Source: Belliella alkalica (GTDB taxonomy: Bacteria; Bacteroidota; Bacteroidia; Cytophagales; Cyclobacteriaceae). Taken from it: DNA of 64,000 nt. The stretch spans positions 124,001 to 188,000 of the forward strand of contig NZ_JAKZGO010000006.1 in the NCBI RefSeq assembly GCF_022549785.1, given 5' to 3'. Positions 1 through 8,653 of this stretch are shown piece after piece. The notes beneath the pieces were generated by a model. It searched no databases, was not told the DNA's origin, and worked only from the letters and a program-made list of their open reading frames with translations. Position 1 is the stretch's first letter; each line of letters starts with the position of its first letter. Made by a program: the position numbers and the translations under genes.

Positions 1-1
1 T

Positions 2-589
2 TACCCATGGATTCCCGCAGCAGTTGGTTTTTTGCTAGGGGGATTGTTCATTTTTGCTTTAGATAAATTTATGCCCCATTTACACATCAACTTCAACAAG
101 AGTGAATCTGAGGGAGTTGCGACGAAATGGCATAAATCGACCCTACTTTTGCTAGCCATCACCTTGCATAATATACCTGAGGGGCTTGCTGTAGGCATAC
201 TTTTTGGAGCTGCATCCATGGGAATGGAAGGCGCAAGTATATCTGCAGCTATCGCCCTCGCGATAGGTATTGGGATTCAAAATTTCCCTGAAGGGATGGC
301 TGTCTCCATGCCTTTGAGGAGACAAGGTGTCAGCAGAAGAAAAAGCTTCTGGTACGGGCAACTTTCTGCTGTAGTAGAGCCTGTAGCTGGAGTAATAGGT
401 GCCGTAGCAGTTATTTATATGCAAAACATCCTTCCTTATGCGCTTTCTTTTGCTGCTGGAGCTATGATATTCGTGGTAGTGGAAGAAGTAATCCCAGAAA
501 CACAAAGAGATAAATACACTGATTTGGCAGTTTTAGGTTTCATGGCTGGCTTTACAGTCATGATGATACTAGATGTTGCATTGGGATAA
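2..589 (+). CDS. ZIP family metal transporter, 5' end cut by window edge
   Basis: The reading frame is open from base 2, and the residues before the first internal start already fit the family, so the N-terminus lies outside the window. ZIP proteins move divalent metals such as Zn2+, Fe2+ or Mn2+ into the cytoplasm. The two family signatures are present, HNIPEGLAVG and a second QNFPEGMAV helix, which carry the His, Asn and Glu ligands of the binuclear metal site. At least five membrane helices are visible and the C-terminal helix is complete. The substrate cannot be set from sequence; the type is ZupT/GufA-like. The SLC13 gene follows after 24 bases and may be cotranscribed. Confidence 0.9.
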   Translation, partial: YPWIPAAVGFLLGGLFIFALDKFMPHLHINFNKSESEGVATKWHKSTLLLLAITLHNIPEGLAVGILFGAASMGMEGASISAAIALAIGIGIQNFPEGMAVSMPLRRQGVSRRKSFWYGQLSAVVEPVAGVIGAVAVIYMQNILPYALSFAAGAMIFVVVEEVIPETQRDKYTDLAVLGFMAGFTVMMILDVALG

Positions 590-613
590 AACTACCCTTA
601 CTTAGAATCAAAA

Positions 614-2383
614 ATGGAAAAAGAAATAGTATTTGGTATTCTAGTTCTTGCAATTTTTCTTTTTTCATGGGGCAAACTTCGTCATGATCTAGTTGCTATC
701 ATTTGCTTATTGCTATTGGTTATCACCGGATTGATTCCTGCTGATGAGTCTTTCAATGGCTTTGCACACCCTGCCGTCATCACAGTCGCTATGATACTGG
801 TTGTCAGTCATGGACTGGCAAAATCCGGCTTGATAGAATGGTTGGCCAAATTGCTAATGGAAAAAAACTTCCCTTTCACAGTCCAATTGGCAATACTATG
901 CGGTATGGTCTGTATCGCATCAGCTTTTATGAATAATGTGGGTGCTTTGGCGATGACAATGCCATTGGCGATACATATAGCCAATAAAAATGGCGAGTCT
1001 CCATCATCCTATTTGATGCCTATCTCTTTTGCATCCCTCCTGGGAGGGATGACCACTTTGATAGGAACACCTCCAAATATTATCATTTCAACATTTATGG
1101 CGGAGCAAAGTGGGGAAAAATTTTCCATGTTTGATTTTGCACCAGTTGGGGTAGGACTTGCTATTGTAGGATTGCTTTTTATAGTTTTGATTGGCTGGAG
1201 ACTTGTACCAAAGCGAGCTTCAAATGAAGATGAAAAAAACAAATTCAAAATCGATGATTACATCACCGAAGTACAGATAGTCGAAGACTCCAAATTGATA
1301 GATGAGCCCCACAGGTCAATTCATCAATTCACCAAAGGAAATATTCAAGTTCTTAATATTATTCGAGGTGGTCAGATGACGTATGCACCTGGCAGAAATT
1401 TTGTCTTTAGGGAAAATGACGTGATTACTATACAAGGTGATCCCGATGATATCAAGTCATTCATAGATGATTCCAAAACCTCATTGGTTGGAAAAGAAAA
1501 AGAAACCGGTGAAGATGTCAAGCCCGAAAACATTACACTGGTAGAGGCAGTAGTAATGTCAAATGCAAACATCATCAATACTACAGCTGCACAACTTTAC
1601 CTAAGCTATCGGTATGGAATAAATCTATTGGCTATCTCCCGACAAAACCAAAAAATAAGTAAGCGTATAGATCATGTAAAGTTCCAAGTGGGCGACGTAC
1701 TTTTGGTACAAGGTGACCAAGATAAAGTGGACGAGGCAATAGAAAGAATGGGGTGCTTACCACTTGCTGACAGGAAGCTCAATTTAGGCCAACCAAAAAA
1801 AATACTTTTATCTGTTGGGATTTTCACCTTATCGTTGGCTTTGATCATATCTGGCCTGCTACCTGTACAAATAGCCTTCACCATAGCAGCACTGTTAATG
1901 GTGATCTTTAAAATCTTTCCAATCAGGGAACTTTACAAATCTATAGACTGGCCAGTAATAATTTTATTGGGTGCGCTACTTCCGCTCGGAACTGCCCTCG
2001 AAACATCAGGTGGCGCCAGCTGGATAGCTGAGCAGCTATTGACCTTCAAAGACTCGATGCCTGCATGGACAATTTTAGCTTTGGTTTTGATTATTACCAT
2101 GTTTCTTTCAGACGTTATCAACAATGCAGCAACAGTAGTACTGATGGCGCCAATTGCACTAAATATAGCATCTGGAATGCAAGTCAACATAGAGCCATTT
2201 TTGATGGCGGTAGCTGTTGGAGGTTCATGCGCATTTCTTACACCAATTGGCCACCAAAGCAATACTTTAGTGATGGGACCTGGAGGATATAAATTCACAG
2301 ACTACTTAAGATTAGGAGCTCCTTTGGAAATCATCCTTATTTTGGTAGGCATCCCATTAATCCTACTTTTTTGGCCTTTATGA
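614..2383 (+). CDS. SLC13 (DASS) family permease with central RCK_C domains
   Basis: A 589-residue membrane protein with two hydrophobic halves split by a soluble region. Family signatures include MNNVGALAMTMP near residue 100, GTPPNIII soon after, and their repeat SDVINNAATVV near 495 followed by TPIGHQSNTLVMGPGGY, the substrate and sodium site loops of DASS transporters. The soluble insert, about residues 215-385, holds two TrkA-C/RCK_C-like regions (for example NFVFRENDVITIQGD and KFQVGDVLLVQGD), as in the sulfate or carboxylate permeases of bacteria. Substrate is unknown: sulfate, dicarboxylate or another anion are possible. A terminator follows about 100 bases downstream. Confidence 0.9.
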   Translation: MEKEIVFGILVLAIFLFSWGKLRHDLVAIICLLLLVITGLIPADESFNGFAHPAVITVAMILVVSHGLAKSGLIEWLAKLLMEKNFPFTVQLAILCGMVCIASAFMNNVGALAMTMPLAIHIANKNGESPSSYLMPISFASLLGGMTTLIGTPPNIIISTFMAEQSGEKFSMFDFAPVGVGLAIVGLLFIVLIGWRLVPKRASNEDEKNKFKIDDYITEVQIVEDSKLIDEPHRSIHQFTKGNIQVLNIIRGGQMTYAPGRNFVFRENDVITIQGDPDDIKSFIDDSKTSLVGKEKETGEDVKPENITLVEAVVMSNANIINTTAAQLYLSYRYGINLLAISRQNQKISKRIDHVKFQVGDVLLVQGDQDKVDEAIERMGCLPLADRKLNLGQPKKILLSVGIFTLSLALIISGLLPVQIAFTIAALLMVIFKIFPIRELYKSIDWPVIILLGALLPLGTALETSGGASWIAEQLLTFKDSMPAWTILALVLIITMFLSDVINNAATVVLMAPIALNIASGMQVNIEPFLMAVAVGGSCAFLTPIGHQSNTLVMGPGGYKFTDYLRLGAPLEIILILVGIPLILLFWPL

Positions 2384-2488
2384 TCTCCTAGGGTCAAATT
2401 TTCACCCAAAAATCATTATTCAGTTGGCTCAGAGGCCATTTTTTTGGTTTTTGAAAGCTTAAAAAATATTGAAAACAACAAAAAATCA

Positions 2489-2525
2489 AAAAGTGGTTTA
2501 AAATTAAACCACTTTTATTATTTTT
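2489..2525 (+). terminator. Rho-independent terminator after the SLC13 gene
   Basis: Perfect 12-bp stem (arm AAAAGTGGTTTA, 2489-2500; partner 2505-2516) with a 4-base loop, followed by a T-rich run. It lies about 105 bases after the SLC13 stop codon. Confidence 0.8.
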
Positions 2526-2562
2526 TACATAAAATTTAAAAAATCAGGTTTATTTTTTAACC

Positions 2563-2594
2563 ATAAAAAAAGGAGTCTCTGTAGAAGACTCCTT
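2563..2594 (-). terminator. Terminator for the leftward AraC gene
   Basis: Perfect 9-bp stem (AAGGAGTCT at 2570-2578 with AGACTCCTT at 2586-2594) and a 7-base loop. The A-run at 2564-2570 reads as a T-run on the minus strand, which fits the end of the AraC transcript about 160 bases after its stop codon. Confidence 0.75.
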
Positions 2595-2755
2595 GAGTGG
2601 GTTTATTTGTAACTGACCTCAGCCATATTTCGTTTGGTAAATCCTTAACATTTATAGTTTTTTCACTACCAAATTTTTATAAACATAACAAAAACATAAC
2701 AAATGGCAAAAAACTTCTACAATATTTTTTTGATAATTATCAAAGACCAATGAAT

Positions 2756-3682
2756 CTACTGTATTTGAATAGAATTTTGAAAAACCTTGGGAGTAGTTCC
2801 AAATTCTGCTTTAAAAGCACGAATAAAATAGGTTATATTATTAAACCCTGCCATAAAACAAACTTCTTGGATCTGATAGTTTGCCATTCGAAGATAGTTT
2901 TTTGCCAAATTCAGACGCTCCTTAAGAATATACTCCATTGGAGAAATTCCCAGTTCATTTTTAAATGATCTCGAAAAATGCGCTTTACTCATGCATGCTT
3001 TAGCACTAAGTGTTTCCAGCGTGAGATTTTCTCTGATATTCTTTTTCATATAATCAACTACATGTGCCAATCTATTGTTAGAAGCCAACTGTTTATATGT
3101 TTTTTCAAGCATTTCCCTAGCTTGAGTTTGAGTGAGACGAATGAGTAACTCCTTCAATGCCAAGGTTGCTATTACATCTTTTTCCTTTGACCTTTCTTTT
3201 ACACCAATTCTGATAAACCTGTTGATGATCTCCGAAAGATCCTGTGTATTGATCAGGTGAAAGTTAGACAAATCCAAACCCCAATCCTCAGAAAGCATTT
3301 TATCAGGAAATCTTTCATTGAGCAAGTTAAATGTGTTTTCAATCATCTCCTGAGAAATAGATAATGCTATACATTGCGTAGGATTATCGAACTTAGCTTC
3401 AGGAAAATCAATTTTCATCAACTCATTTGGTGGTACAATCACTGATTCCCCAGGCAAATAATCAAACCCAGCCTTATCGAAAAGATGCATTACCTTCTTG
3501 CCCTTCAGCATCGTGGTCAAAACCAAATCACCGAATACCAAATTGACATCTCTTGCTTCTTGATGTGTTTCAAAAATATTCAGCTCACAATTATCTAAAG
3601 TGTAAGTAGTTCGGTTTTCTACAAGAGTCTTTAGATCTCTATCAGATCTCCAGGGTACTCCAGCTATAAATTGCCTCGACAT
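2756..3682 (-). CDS. AraC family transcriptional regulator
   Basis: A 308-residue regulator with an N-terminal ligand-sensing part (about 1-200) and a C-terminal double helix-turn-helix (about 215-300). The C-terminus shows the usual order: LTLETLSAKACMSKAHFSRS as first HTH, then GISPMEYILKERLNLAKNYL and IQEVCFMAGFNNITYFIRAF as second. It is divergent from the aldehyde dehydrogenase and DUF779 pair, so it probably controls them; in other bacteria AraC-type regulators sit beside such aldehyde dehydrogenases. The N-terminal part resembles the AraC_N type found with aldehyde or alcohol catabolism, but the inducer is not known. Confidence 0.88.
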   Translation of the reverse strand: MSRQFIAGVPWRSDRDLKTLVENRTTYTLDNCELNIFETHQEARDVNLVFGDLVLTTMLKGKKVMHLFDKAGFDYLPGESVIVPPNELMKIDFPEAKFDNPTQCIALSISQEMIENTFNLLNERFPDKMLSEDWGLDLSNFHLINTQDLSEIINRFIRIGVKERSKEKDVIATLALKELLIRLTQTQAREMLEKTYKQLASNNRLAHVVDYMKKNIRENLTLETLSAKACMSKAHFSRSFKNELGISPMEYILKERLNLAKNYLRMANYQIQEVCFMAGFNNITYFIRAFKAEFGTTPKVFQNSIQIQ

Positions 3683-4022
3683 TGATTTATTGGGTTTTAG
3701 GTTATTGGGTATTTTTTAAAGTTATCAAATATGATAGTCATTAAAAAGCAAAATAATCAGAATTTTAAACTACTGACTTGTGCTTTTCCCCTCAAAACTA
3801 AACAAGAAGATTGTATTTCAAGTAAGGATGAATTTGATTCAATCTAAATTGGAAATCCTTCTGATAGTATCTAAAAAAACAATGCTTGCTGATTTGACAA
3901 AGCAAATCCAACCATTATTCTTTTTAAATGAAATGTCATTTCAGGTTGATCTTCTGAGATGATAGGTTGATTTTTTATTGGAATATTTGAAGAACTTTGA
4001 AAAACCCAAAATAAAAAATTAT
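3683..4022. promoter_or_regulatory. Divergent control region between AraC regulator and aldehyde dehydrogenase
   Basis: This 340-base gap must hold both promoters. Two copies of AGGTTGAT lie at 3943-3950 and 3964-3971, 21 bases apart start to start, which is the two-turn spacing expected for AraC-family half-sites. A short inverted repeat, TGAAAT then ATTTCA around GTC, lies just before at 3929-3943. No clear TAnnTTTG element was found. Small open frames here look like chance. Confidence 0.4.
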
Positions 4023-5549
4023 ATGTCAACACTAACATTATCTCAATCAAAGCCTGTGGACAGGCCAAAAATCAAAGAAAAATACGATCATTTTATTGGA
4101 GGAAAGTGGGTTGCACCGTCCTCAGGTGAATATTTTGACAACATCTCTCCTATTGACGGAAAACCATTTGCAAAAGCTGCAAGAGGCAACAAGGCTGATG
4201 TTGATTTGGCTCTGGATGCAGCACATGCTGCTTTCCCTTCATGGTCCAAAACTTCCCCCGCCCAACGCAGTAAGCTTCTGAACAAAGTAGCTGATATCAT
4301 AGAAGAAAACTTGGAAATGCTAGCTAGAGTAGAAACTATCGACAATGGTAAAGCATTACGAGAAACAAGGGCAGCTGATCTACCTTTGGTTATAGATCAT
4401 TTTAGATATTTTGCTGGAGTAATCCGTGCAGATGAAAGCTCGATTTCGGAGCATGACGAACATACTGTAAGCATAGCATTGCATGAGCCATTGGGAGTAG
4501 TCGGGCAAATCATACCTTGGAACTTCCCTCTGCTAATGGCCACTTGGAAGATCGCACCTGCTTTGGCGGCTGGATGTTGTACTGTCGTAAAACCAGCAGA
4601 ACAAACCCCAACAAGCATCATGGTGCTGATGGAACTGATTGCTGATGTTCTTCCTCCAGGAGTTTTGAATGTCGTCACAGGTTTTGGTCCAGAAGCAGGT
4701 AAACCACTTGCCTCTTCACCAAGAATTGCCAAAGTTTCATTTACTGGTGAGACTACAACAGGGAGATTGATTATGCAATATGCATCTGAAAACCTCATCC
4801 CTGTCACCATGGAACTTGGCGGTAAATCTCCGAATATTTTCATGAAATCTGTAGCCGATGCGGATGATGAGTTTTTCGACAAAGCTGTAGAAGGCGCGGT
4901 GATGTTTGCTTTGAATCAGGGAGAAATATGTACTTGTCCTTCCAGAATATTGGTTCATGAAGATATTTACGATGTATTTATGGAAAAAGTAATAGAGCGA
5001 ACCAAAGCCATAAAAATGGGACACCCACTAGCTGAAGACACGATGATGGGAGCTCAAGCATCTAATGATCAATATGAAAAAATTCTTTCTTACATGGATA
5101 TTGGAAAGCAAGAAGGAGCTGAGGTTCTCTGCGGCGGTGACAAAGCAAGCTTAAACTCAGGTTTGGAAACAGGATACTATATTCAACCAACAATCTTCAA
5201 AGGGAATAACAAAATGAGGATTTTCCAAGAAGAAATCTTTGGGCCGGTAGTATCTGTCACGACTTTCAAAACTACAGAAGAAGCAATAGAAATCGCAAAC
5301 GACACCATGTATGGTCTTGGTGCTGGTTTGTGGTCAAGAGATGCACATGAACTGTATCAAGTACCGAGAGCTATTCAAGCAGGACGTGTCTGGGTAAATT
5401 GCTACCACAACTACCCTGCTCATGCGCCATTTGGTGGATATAAAAAATCTGGATTCGGAAGAGAAAACCACCTTATGATGCTTGATCATTATCGTCAGAC
5501 CAAGAACATGTTGATTTCTTATGATAAGAATAAGCTTGGATTCTTTTAG
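4023..5549 (+). CDS. NAD(P)-dependent aldehyde dehydrogenase (acetaldehyde/AcoD-ExaC type)
   Basis: I start at the ATG at 4023 (508 residues); an upstream in-frame TTG would add 15 residues without family match. It oxidises an aldehyde to the acid with NAD(P)+. Seen motifs: the cofactor loop FTGETTTGR, the catalytic glutamate in MELGGKSPN, the catalytic cysteine in GEICTCPSR, and the C-terminal [15 protein letters not shown]. The C-terminal half resembles the AcoD/ExaC/AldA subgroup, which acts on acetaldehyde and other short aldehydes. The downstream DUF779 gene and divergent AraC regulator are known companions of this subgroup. Three hairpins separate it from DUF779. Confidence 0.93.
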   Translation: MSTLTLSQSKPVDRPKIKEKYDHFIGGKWVAPSSGEYFDNISPIDGKPFAKAARGNKADVDLALDAAHAAFPSWSKTSPAQRSKLLNKVADIIEENLEMLARVETIDNGKALRETRAADLPLVIDHFRYFAGVIRADESSISEHDEHTVSIALHEPLGVVGQIIPWNFPLLMATWKIAPALAAGCCTVVKPAEQTPTSIMVLMELIADVLPPGVLNVVTGFGPEAGKPLASSPRIAKVSFTGETTTGRLIMQYASENLIPVTMELGGKSPNIFMKSVADADDEFFDKAVEGAVMFALNQGEICTCPSRILVHEDIYDVFMEKVIERTKAIKMGHPLAEDTMMGAQASNDQYEKILSYMDIGKQEGAEVLCGGDKASLNSGLETGYYIQPTIFKGNNKMRIFQEEIFGPVVSVTTFKTTEEAIEIANDTMYGLGAGLWSRDAHELYQVPRAIQAGRVWVNCYHNYPAHAPFGGYKKSGFGRENHLMMLDHYRQTKNMLISYDKNKLGFF

Positions 5550-5834
5550 GAAATCCTAAAATCCGTCAATCTTTCAGGTTTTATCAAAAGCCAAAGTTTT
5601 CAAGAAATGCGAGAGCGAAACCTGGAAGGTTAATCCTACAAACCAAAAGACAATGTAGGATAATCCGGAATTTAGGCACGAAGAAAATCTTTGAGGTCTT
5701 CAAAAGACAGCAAAGATTTTCCATTCCATATCAAGCATATTAGAAAATTGAAATTTTGCTAGACTTTAGAAACCTTCGAGGTCTGAAAAAGACCTCAAAG
5801 GTTTCTATTTTACAACCATGACAACCATATACAA
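5550..5834. repeat. Hairpin-rich repeat region between aldehyde dehydrogenase and DUF779
   Basis: Four inverted repeats lie here. CTTTCAGGTTT at 5571-5581 pairs with AAACCTGGAAGG at 5618-5629. ATCCTACA at 5633-5640 pairs with TGTAGGAT at 5654-5661. An 11-bp arm at 5683-5693 pairs with 5711-5721 and continues inward. A 15-bp arm at 5770-5784 pairs with 5790-5804 with one C/A mismatch. The first matches a copy after the ABC-F gene (36563-36631); the last matches a copy after recA (62330-62365). These are interspersed repeats, with possible terminator activity. Confidence 0.7.
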
Positions 5835-6251
5835 ATGTCTGATAACAAATATGTTCCTAGAGTACTCATTTCCGACGCAGCAAAAGAGACTATCGATACT
5901 TTGAAAAAAAGATTTGGGACAGACCTGATGTTCCACCAAAGTGGCGGTTGCTGTGACGGATCTTCTCCTATGTGCTTCGAAAAAGGAGATTTCAAAGTTG
6001 GTGCAAGTGATATATGGCTTGGCAGTGTCTATGGCTGTGATTTTTTTATGAATCAAGATCAATTTGAATATTGGAAACACACACAACTTACCCTAGACAT
6101 TACAGCTGGTAGAGGAAGTAGCTTTTCAATAGAAATTCCAATGGGCATCAGGTTTATGATTCGATCTAGGCTTTTTACCACAGAAGAATTAGAAAATCTT
6201 ATCCCTACCAAAACTGGAGAGGAAATACTTGAAGAAAATGAGTTAAAATGA
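5835..6251 (+). CDS. DUF779 domain-containing protein
   Basis: A 138-residue soluble protein without signal peptide. The sequence FHQSGGCCDGSSPMCF with its close cysteines, and the later WLGSVYGCDFFM and LDITAGRGSSFSIE, are characteristic of DUF779. Members are repeatedly found next to aldehyde dehydrogenases of the AcoD/ExaC type, as here, but the biochemical role is not known to me. The clustered cysteines suggest metal or redox chemistry, which is inference. It probably belongs to the same regulon as the upstream dehydrogenase although hairpins intervene. Confidence 0.85.
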   Translation: MSDNKYVPRVLISDAAKETIDTLKKRFGTDLMFHQSGGCCDGSSPMCFEKGDFKVGASDIWLGSVYGCDFFMNQDQFEYWKHTQLTLDITAGRGSSFSIEIPMGIRFMIRSRLFTTEELENLIPTKTGEEILEENELK

Positions 6252-6388
6252 TTTTTCACCTTAATTCCTAAGCCTTTTTCGGCAAAAGCTATTGTTTTCA
6301 GTCGATTAGTAAAAGTGCAAAAACAATAATGATATAAGAATTACTAATAGTTACTTCCCAGAAAACTAAGAGCCACTAAAACATCACC

Positions 6389-6616
6389 TTAATCCATTTT
6401 TTGTGCATTTTCTCTTTTCTCCTGCTTCCATACATTATAATAAGCCAAAGCAATTGAGATTATCAGCCTTGTAAGCCACACTCTGAGGGTAGTAATGTAG
6501 GTTTTCCATACCACAAATTCAGTACCTCTAAAAAGTACTTCTATCACATAATCAATCAGGATGATCCCAAAAAATATCAAGAGGGTTCCTATAATTATTT
6601 TTTTTGCTTTTTCCAT
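6389..6616 (-). CDS. Small two-helix membrane protein, unrecognised
   Basis: A 75-residue frame starting with ATG. Two hydrophobic segments are visible: about 5-25 (KKIIIGTLLIFFGIILIDYV) and about 42-62 (TLRVWLTRLIISIALAYYN), with a basic, charged C-terminal tail. It stands alone between DUF779 (convergent) and the NTF2-like gene (divergent). I recognise no family; its hydrophobic pattern and start make a real gene more likely than chance. Confidence 0.55.
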   Translation of the reverse strand: MEKAKKIIIGTLLIFFGIILIDYVIEVLFRGTEFVVWKTYITTLRVWLTRLIISIALAYYNVWKQEKRENAQKMD

Positions 6617-6719
6617 AATGTTATTATTTGCTGGATTTATTAGAATAAGACGTATTCCAAATTACAGCATTTTATTTTTCACATGGTAAAAAACCTGCAT
6701 TTTTCATTAATTTAAAAGT

Positions 6720-7145
6720 ATGAAAGCAACACTAATACTTATCGCATTCTTATCATTCGGTTTTTTTGCTTGTGCTCAATCAAAATCTGATAAAGAACTC
6801 ATTACAGAGGCAGTTCATAATTACTTTGAAGGGATGATTGAGAGAGATCGGCACAAGCTTGATATGGCTTTTGATCCAAACGCAAGACTTATTGGATATA
6901 GGGGAAGTGTCTTCACTATTACGAATTATGAAGATTGGGCTACTGGAACTTCAAAAGGACAAGCTAGAGACCCTGAGCAATACAAAAATGAAATAAAGCA
7001 AATTGAGATAAAGGGCTATACAGCTATAGCAAAAACAGAATTATTTTGGCCGGGGATATACTATTTTGATTTTCTTACCTTGATCAAAATTGATAAACAA
7101 TGGAAAATTGTACACAAAACATGGTACGAAGAAACTGTAGAATAA
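6720..7145 (+). CDS. Secreted NTF2-like (lumazine-binding-like) protein
   Basis: A 141-residue protein with an N-terminal signal peptide (hydrophobic stretch to about residue 18, then ACAQS). The mature part has the NTF2-like order: helix KELITEAVHNYFEGMIERD, then strand-rich segments ending in DFLTLIKIDKQWKIVHKTWY. This C-terminal pattern is common in Bacteroidota proteins of the Lumazine_bd_2 / nuclear transport factor 2 superfamily, which bind small ligands or act as enzymes in various settings. No specific substrate is evident. It is followed after 3 bases by the VIT1/CCC1 transporter, so the genes are likely cotranscribed. Confidence 0.75.
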   Translation: MKATLILIAFLSFGFFACAQSKSDKELITEAVHNYFEGMIERDRHKLDMAFDPNARLIGYRGSVFTITNYEDWATGTSKGQARDPEQYKNEIKQIEIKGYTAIAKTELFWPGIYYFDFLTLIKIDKQWKIVHKTWYEETVE

Positions 7146-7148
7146 ATT

Positions 7149-7877
7149 ATGAAGGAGACAAAATTACATCAGGAGATTTCATTTATTGGCAACATCCAAG
7201 TATATCTGAGGGAGTTCGTTTATGGCGGCATTGATGGTGCGGTGACAACTTTTGCAGTGGTGGCTGGTGCTGTCGGTGCCAACCTTGACCCTTCGATCAT
7301 TATCATCCTTGGGTTTGCCAACTTACTGGCAGATGGTTTTTCTATGTCTGTTGGGGCATTTCTTTCTTCCAAATCAGATCAAGAAAATTACGACAAACAC
7401 AAGGCCATTGAATATTGGGAAGTGGACAACTTACCCCAAAAAGAACGAGAAGAGATCGAAGAAATATACCGAAACAAAGGGTTTGAAGGTGAATTGTTAC
7501 AAAAAGTAGTGGATGTAATTACATCAGACAAAGACCGCTGGGTGAACGAAATGATGAAAGACGAGCTCAATATGATGGAAGAAACCAAAAGCCCATTCAA
7601 GATTGGTTTGGCAACCTTGATTTCATTCATAGTGGTTGGTTTTATCCCTTTGATGATCTATGTATATGATTACTTTCAGGAAACAAGTTTTGATGTATTC
7701 CTATGGACGAGTATATTTACAGGAATTGCCTTTGCCACAGTAGGTTGGCTCAAAAGCTTTGTCAATCAGACAAATATTTTCAAAAGTATTGGAGAAACAT
7801 TGGCTTTAGGTTTTCTAGCTGCTTTGGTTGCATATTATGTAGGTGATTTTTTGGAATCTTTAATAATGAATAGCTAG
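7149..7877 (+). CDS. VIT1/CCC1 family Fe2+/Mn2+ transporter
   Basis: A 242-residue membrane protein. The N-terminal signature YGGIDGAVTTFAVVAGAVGA and LGFANLLADGFSMSVGAFLSSKS match the first helices of VIT1/CCC1 proteins, with the conserved Asp, Met and Gly residues. A charged, Glu-rich cytosolic loop (about 80-145) is the metal-binding domain of the family, and three more helices follow. Family members move ferrous iron or manganese out of the cytoplasm. The gene lies between an NTF2-like secreted protein and a DUF5995 protein, with 3-base and 0-base gaps. Confidence 0.88.
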   Translation: MKETKLHQEISFIGNIQVYLREFVYGGIDGAVTTFAVVAGAVGANLDPSIIIILGFANLLADGFSMSVGAFLSSKSDQENYDKHKAIEYWEVDNLPQKEREEIEEIYRNKGFEGELLQKVVDVITSDKDRWVNEMMKDELNMMEETKSPFKIGLATLISFIVVGFIPLMIYVYDYFQETSFDVFLWTSIFTGIAFATVGWLKSFVNQTNIFKSIGETLALGFLAALVAYYVGDFLESLIMNS

Positions 7878-8636
7878 ATGAAAACGATAGATGATGTAAT
7901 AGCACGAATGGATGAAATTGTAGCAGAATGTGCCGCAAAAGAATCCCGCCTAGGTTACTTTGCCATTCTCTACAGACAAGTCACGATCCGGGTCAAAGAA
8001 GGTATTTTAAAGGGTGAATTTGAAGACAATCCAAGAATGGAAAAGCTTGACGTGATCTTTGCAAAGAGATTTATCGATGCTTACGAAGCTTATCAAAACG
8101 GGAAGAGTCTGACTGATTGTTGGAAAATCAGTTTTGATGCTGCCAAAAACTCAAAACACATTGTCCTCCAACACTTGCTTTTAGGCATCAATGCACATAT
8201 CAATTTGGATTTGGGTATCGCTGCTGTGGAAACTGTGGGTGAGAAAGATTTGATCAGTATCCAAAATGATTTTGTTATTATCAACAACGTGCTTTCAGAG
8301 TTGGTAGATGGTGTGAAAAACAATATTGGAGCCATTTCTCCACTATTCAAATTACTCATTCGCTTTGCCAAAGGAAGGGACGAGATTTTAGTGAATTTCA
8401 GTATCAAACTTGCGAGAGAAGGCGCTTGGAGATTTGCAAATGAGTACTTTTCGCATCAAGATAGACATTCATGCATAGCCCTGAGAGATCAGGTGATCGC
8501 AGGGTTAGCAGAAGGCATGGTGAACCCCGGGACGAGGCTTAGCAGGATCATAGCGATTATCAGTTTGAGCGAATGGAGATCAGTGAGCAAAACCATGAAC
8601 AGACTTGATCAAGTAGCCCAAAATGCAGTTTCTTGA
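7878..8636 (+). CDS. DUF5995 family protein
   Basis: A 252-residue, mostly helical soluble protein whose ATG directly follows the stop of the VIT1/CCC1 gene, so translation is probably coupled. The segment HIVLQHLLLGINAHINLDLGIA, containing several His and Asn residues, is the most distinctive and matches my memory of DUF5995. No signal peptide. Function is not known; the histidines in that helix could bind metal, which would fit the transporter next door, but that is inference. Confidence 0.65.
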   Translation: MKTIDDVIARMDEIVAECAAKESRLGYFAILYRQVTIRVKEGILKGEFEDNPRMEKLDVIFAKRFIDAYEAYQNGKSLTDCWKISFDAAKNSKHIVLQHLLLGINAHINLDLGIAAVETVGEKDLISIQNDFVIINNVLSELVDGVKNNIGAISPLFKLLIRFAKGRDEILVNFSIKLAREGAWRFANEYFSHQDRHSCIALRDQVIAGLAEGMVNPGTRLSRIIAIISLSEWRSVSKTMNRLDQVAQNAVS

Positions 8637-8653
8637 ATCTTTTGACTTTTCTT

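Larger units (their letters stand above)
2384..2755. other. Intergenic region between convergent SLC13 and AraC genes
   Basis: This 372-base stretch holds two terminator hairpins, one for each flanking gene, and very AT-rich sequence between. An open frame on the plus strand that starts here overlaps the AraC gene and shows no protein-like composition. I see nothing else in it. Confidence 0.6.

Noticed and set aside
1933-2298. 121-codon minus-strand frame in the SLC13 gene
   Set aside because: Antisense shadow of a conserved membrane domain; no independent promoter or family match.
2597-2968. 123-codon plus-strand frame into the AraC gene
   Set aside because: Overlaps the conserved HTH coding part in antisense and starts within a terminator region.
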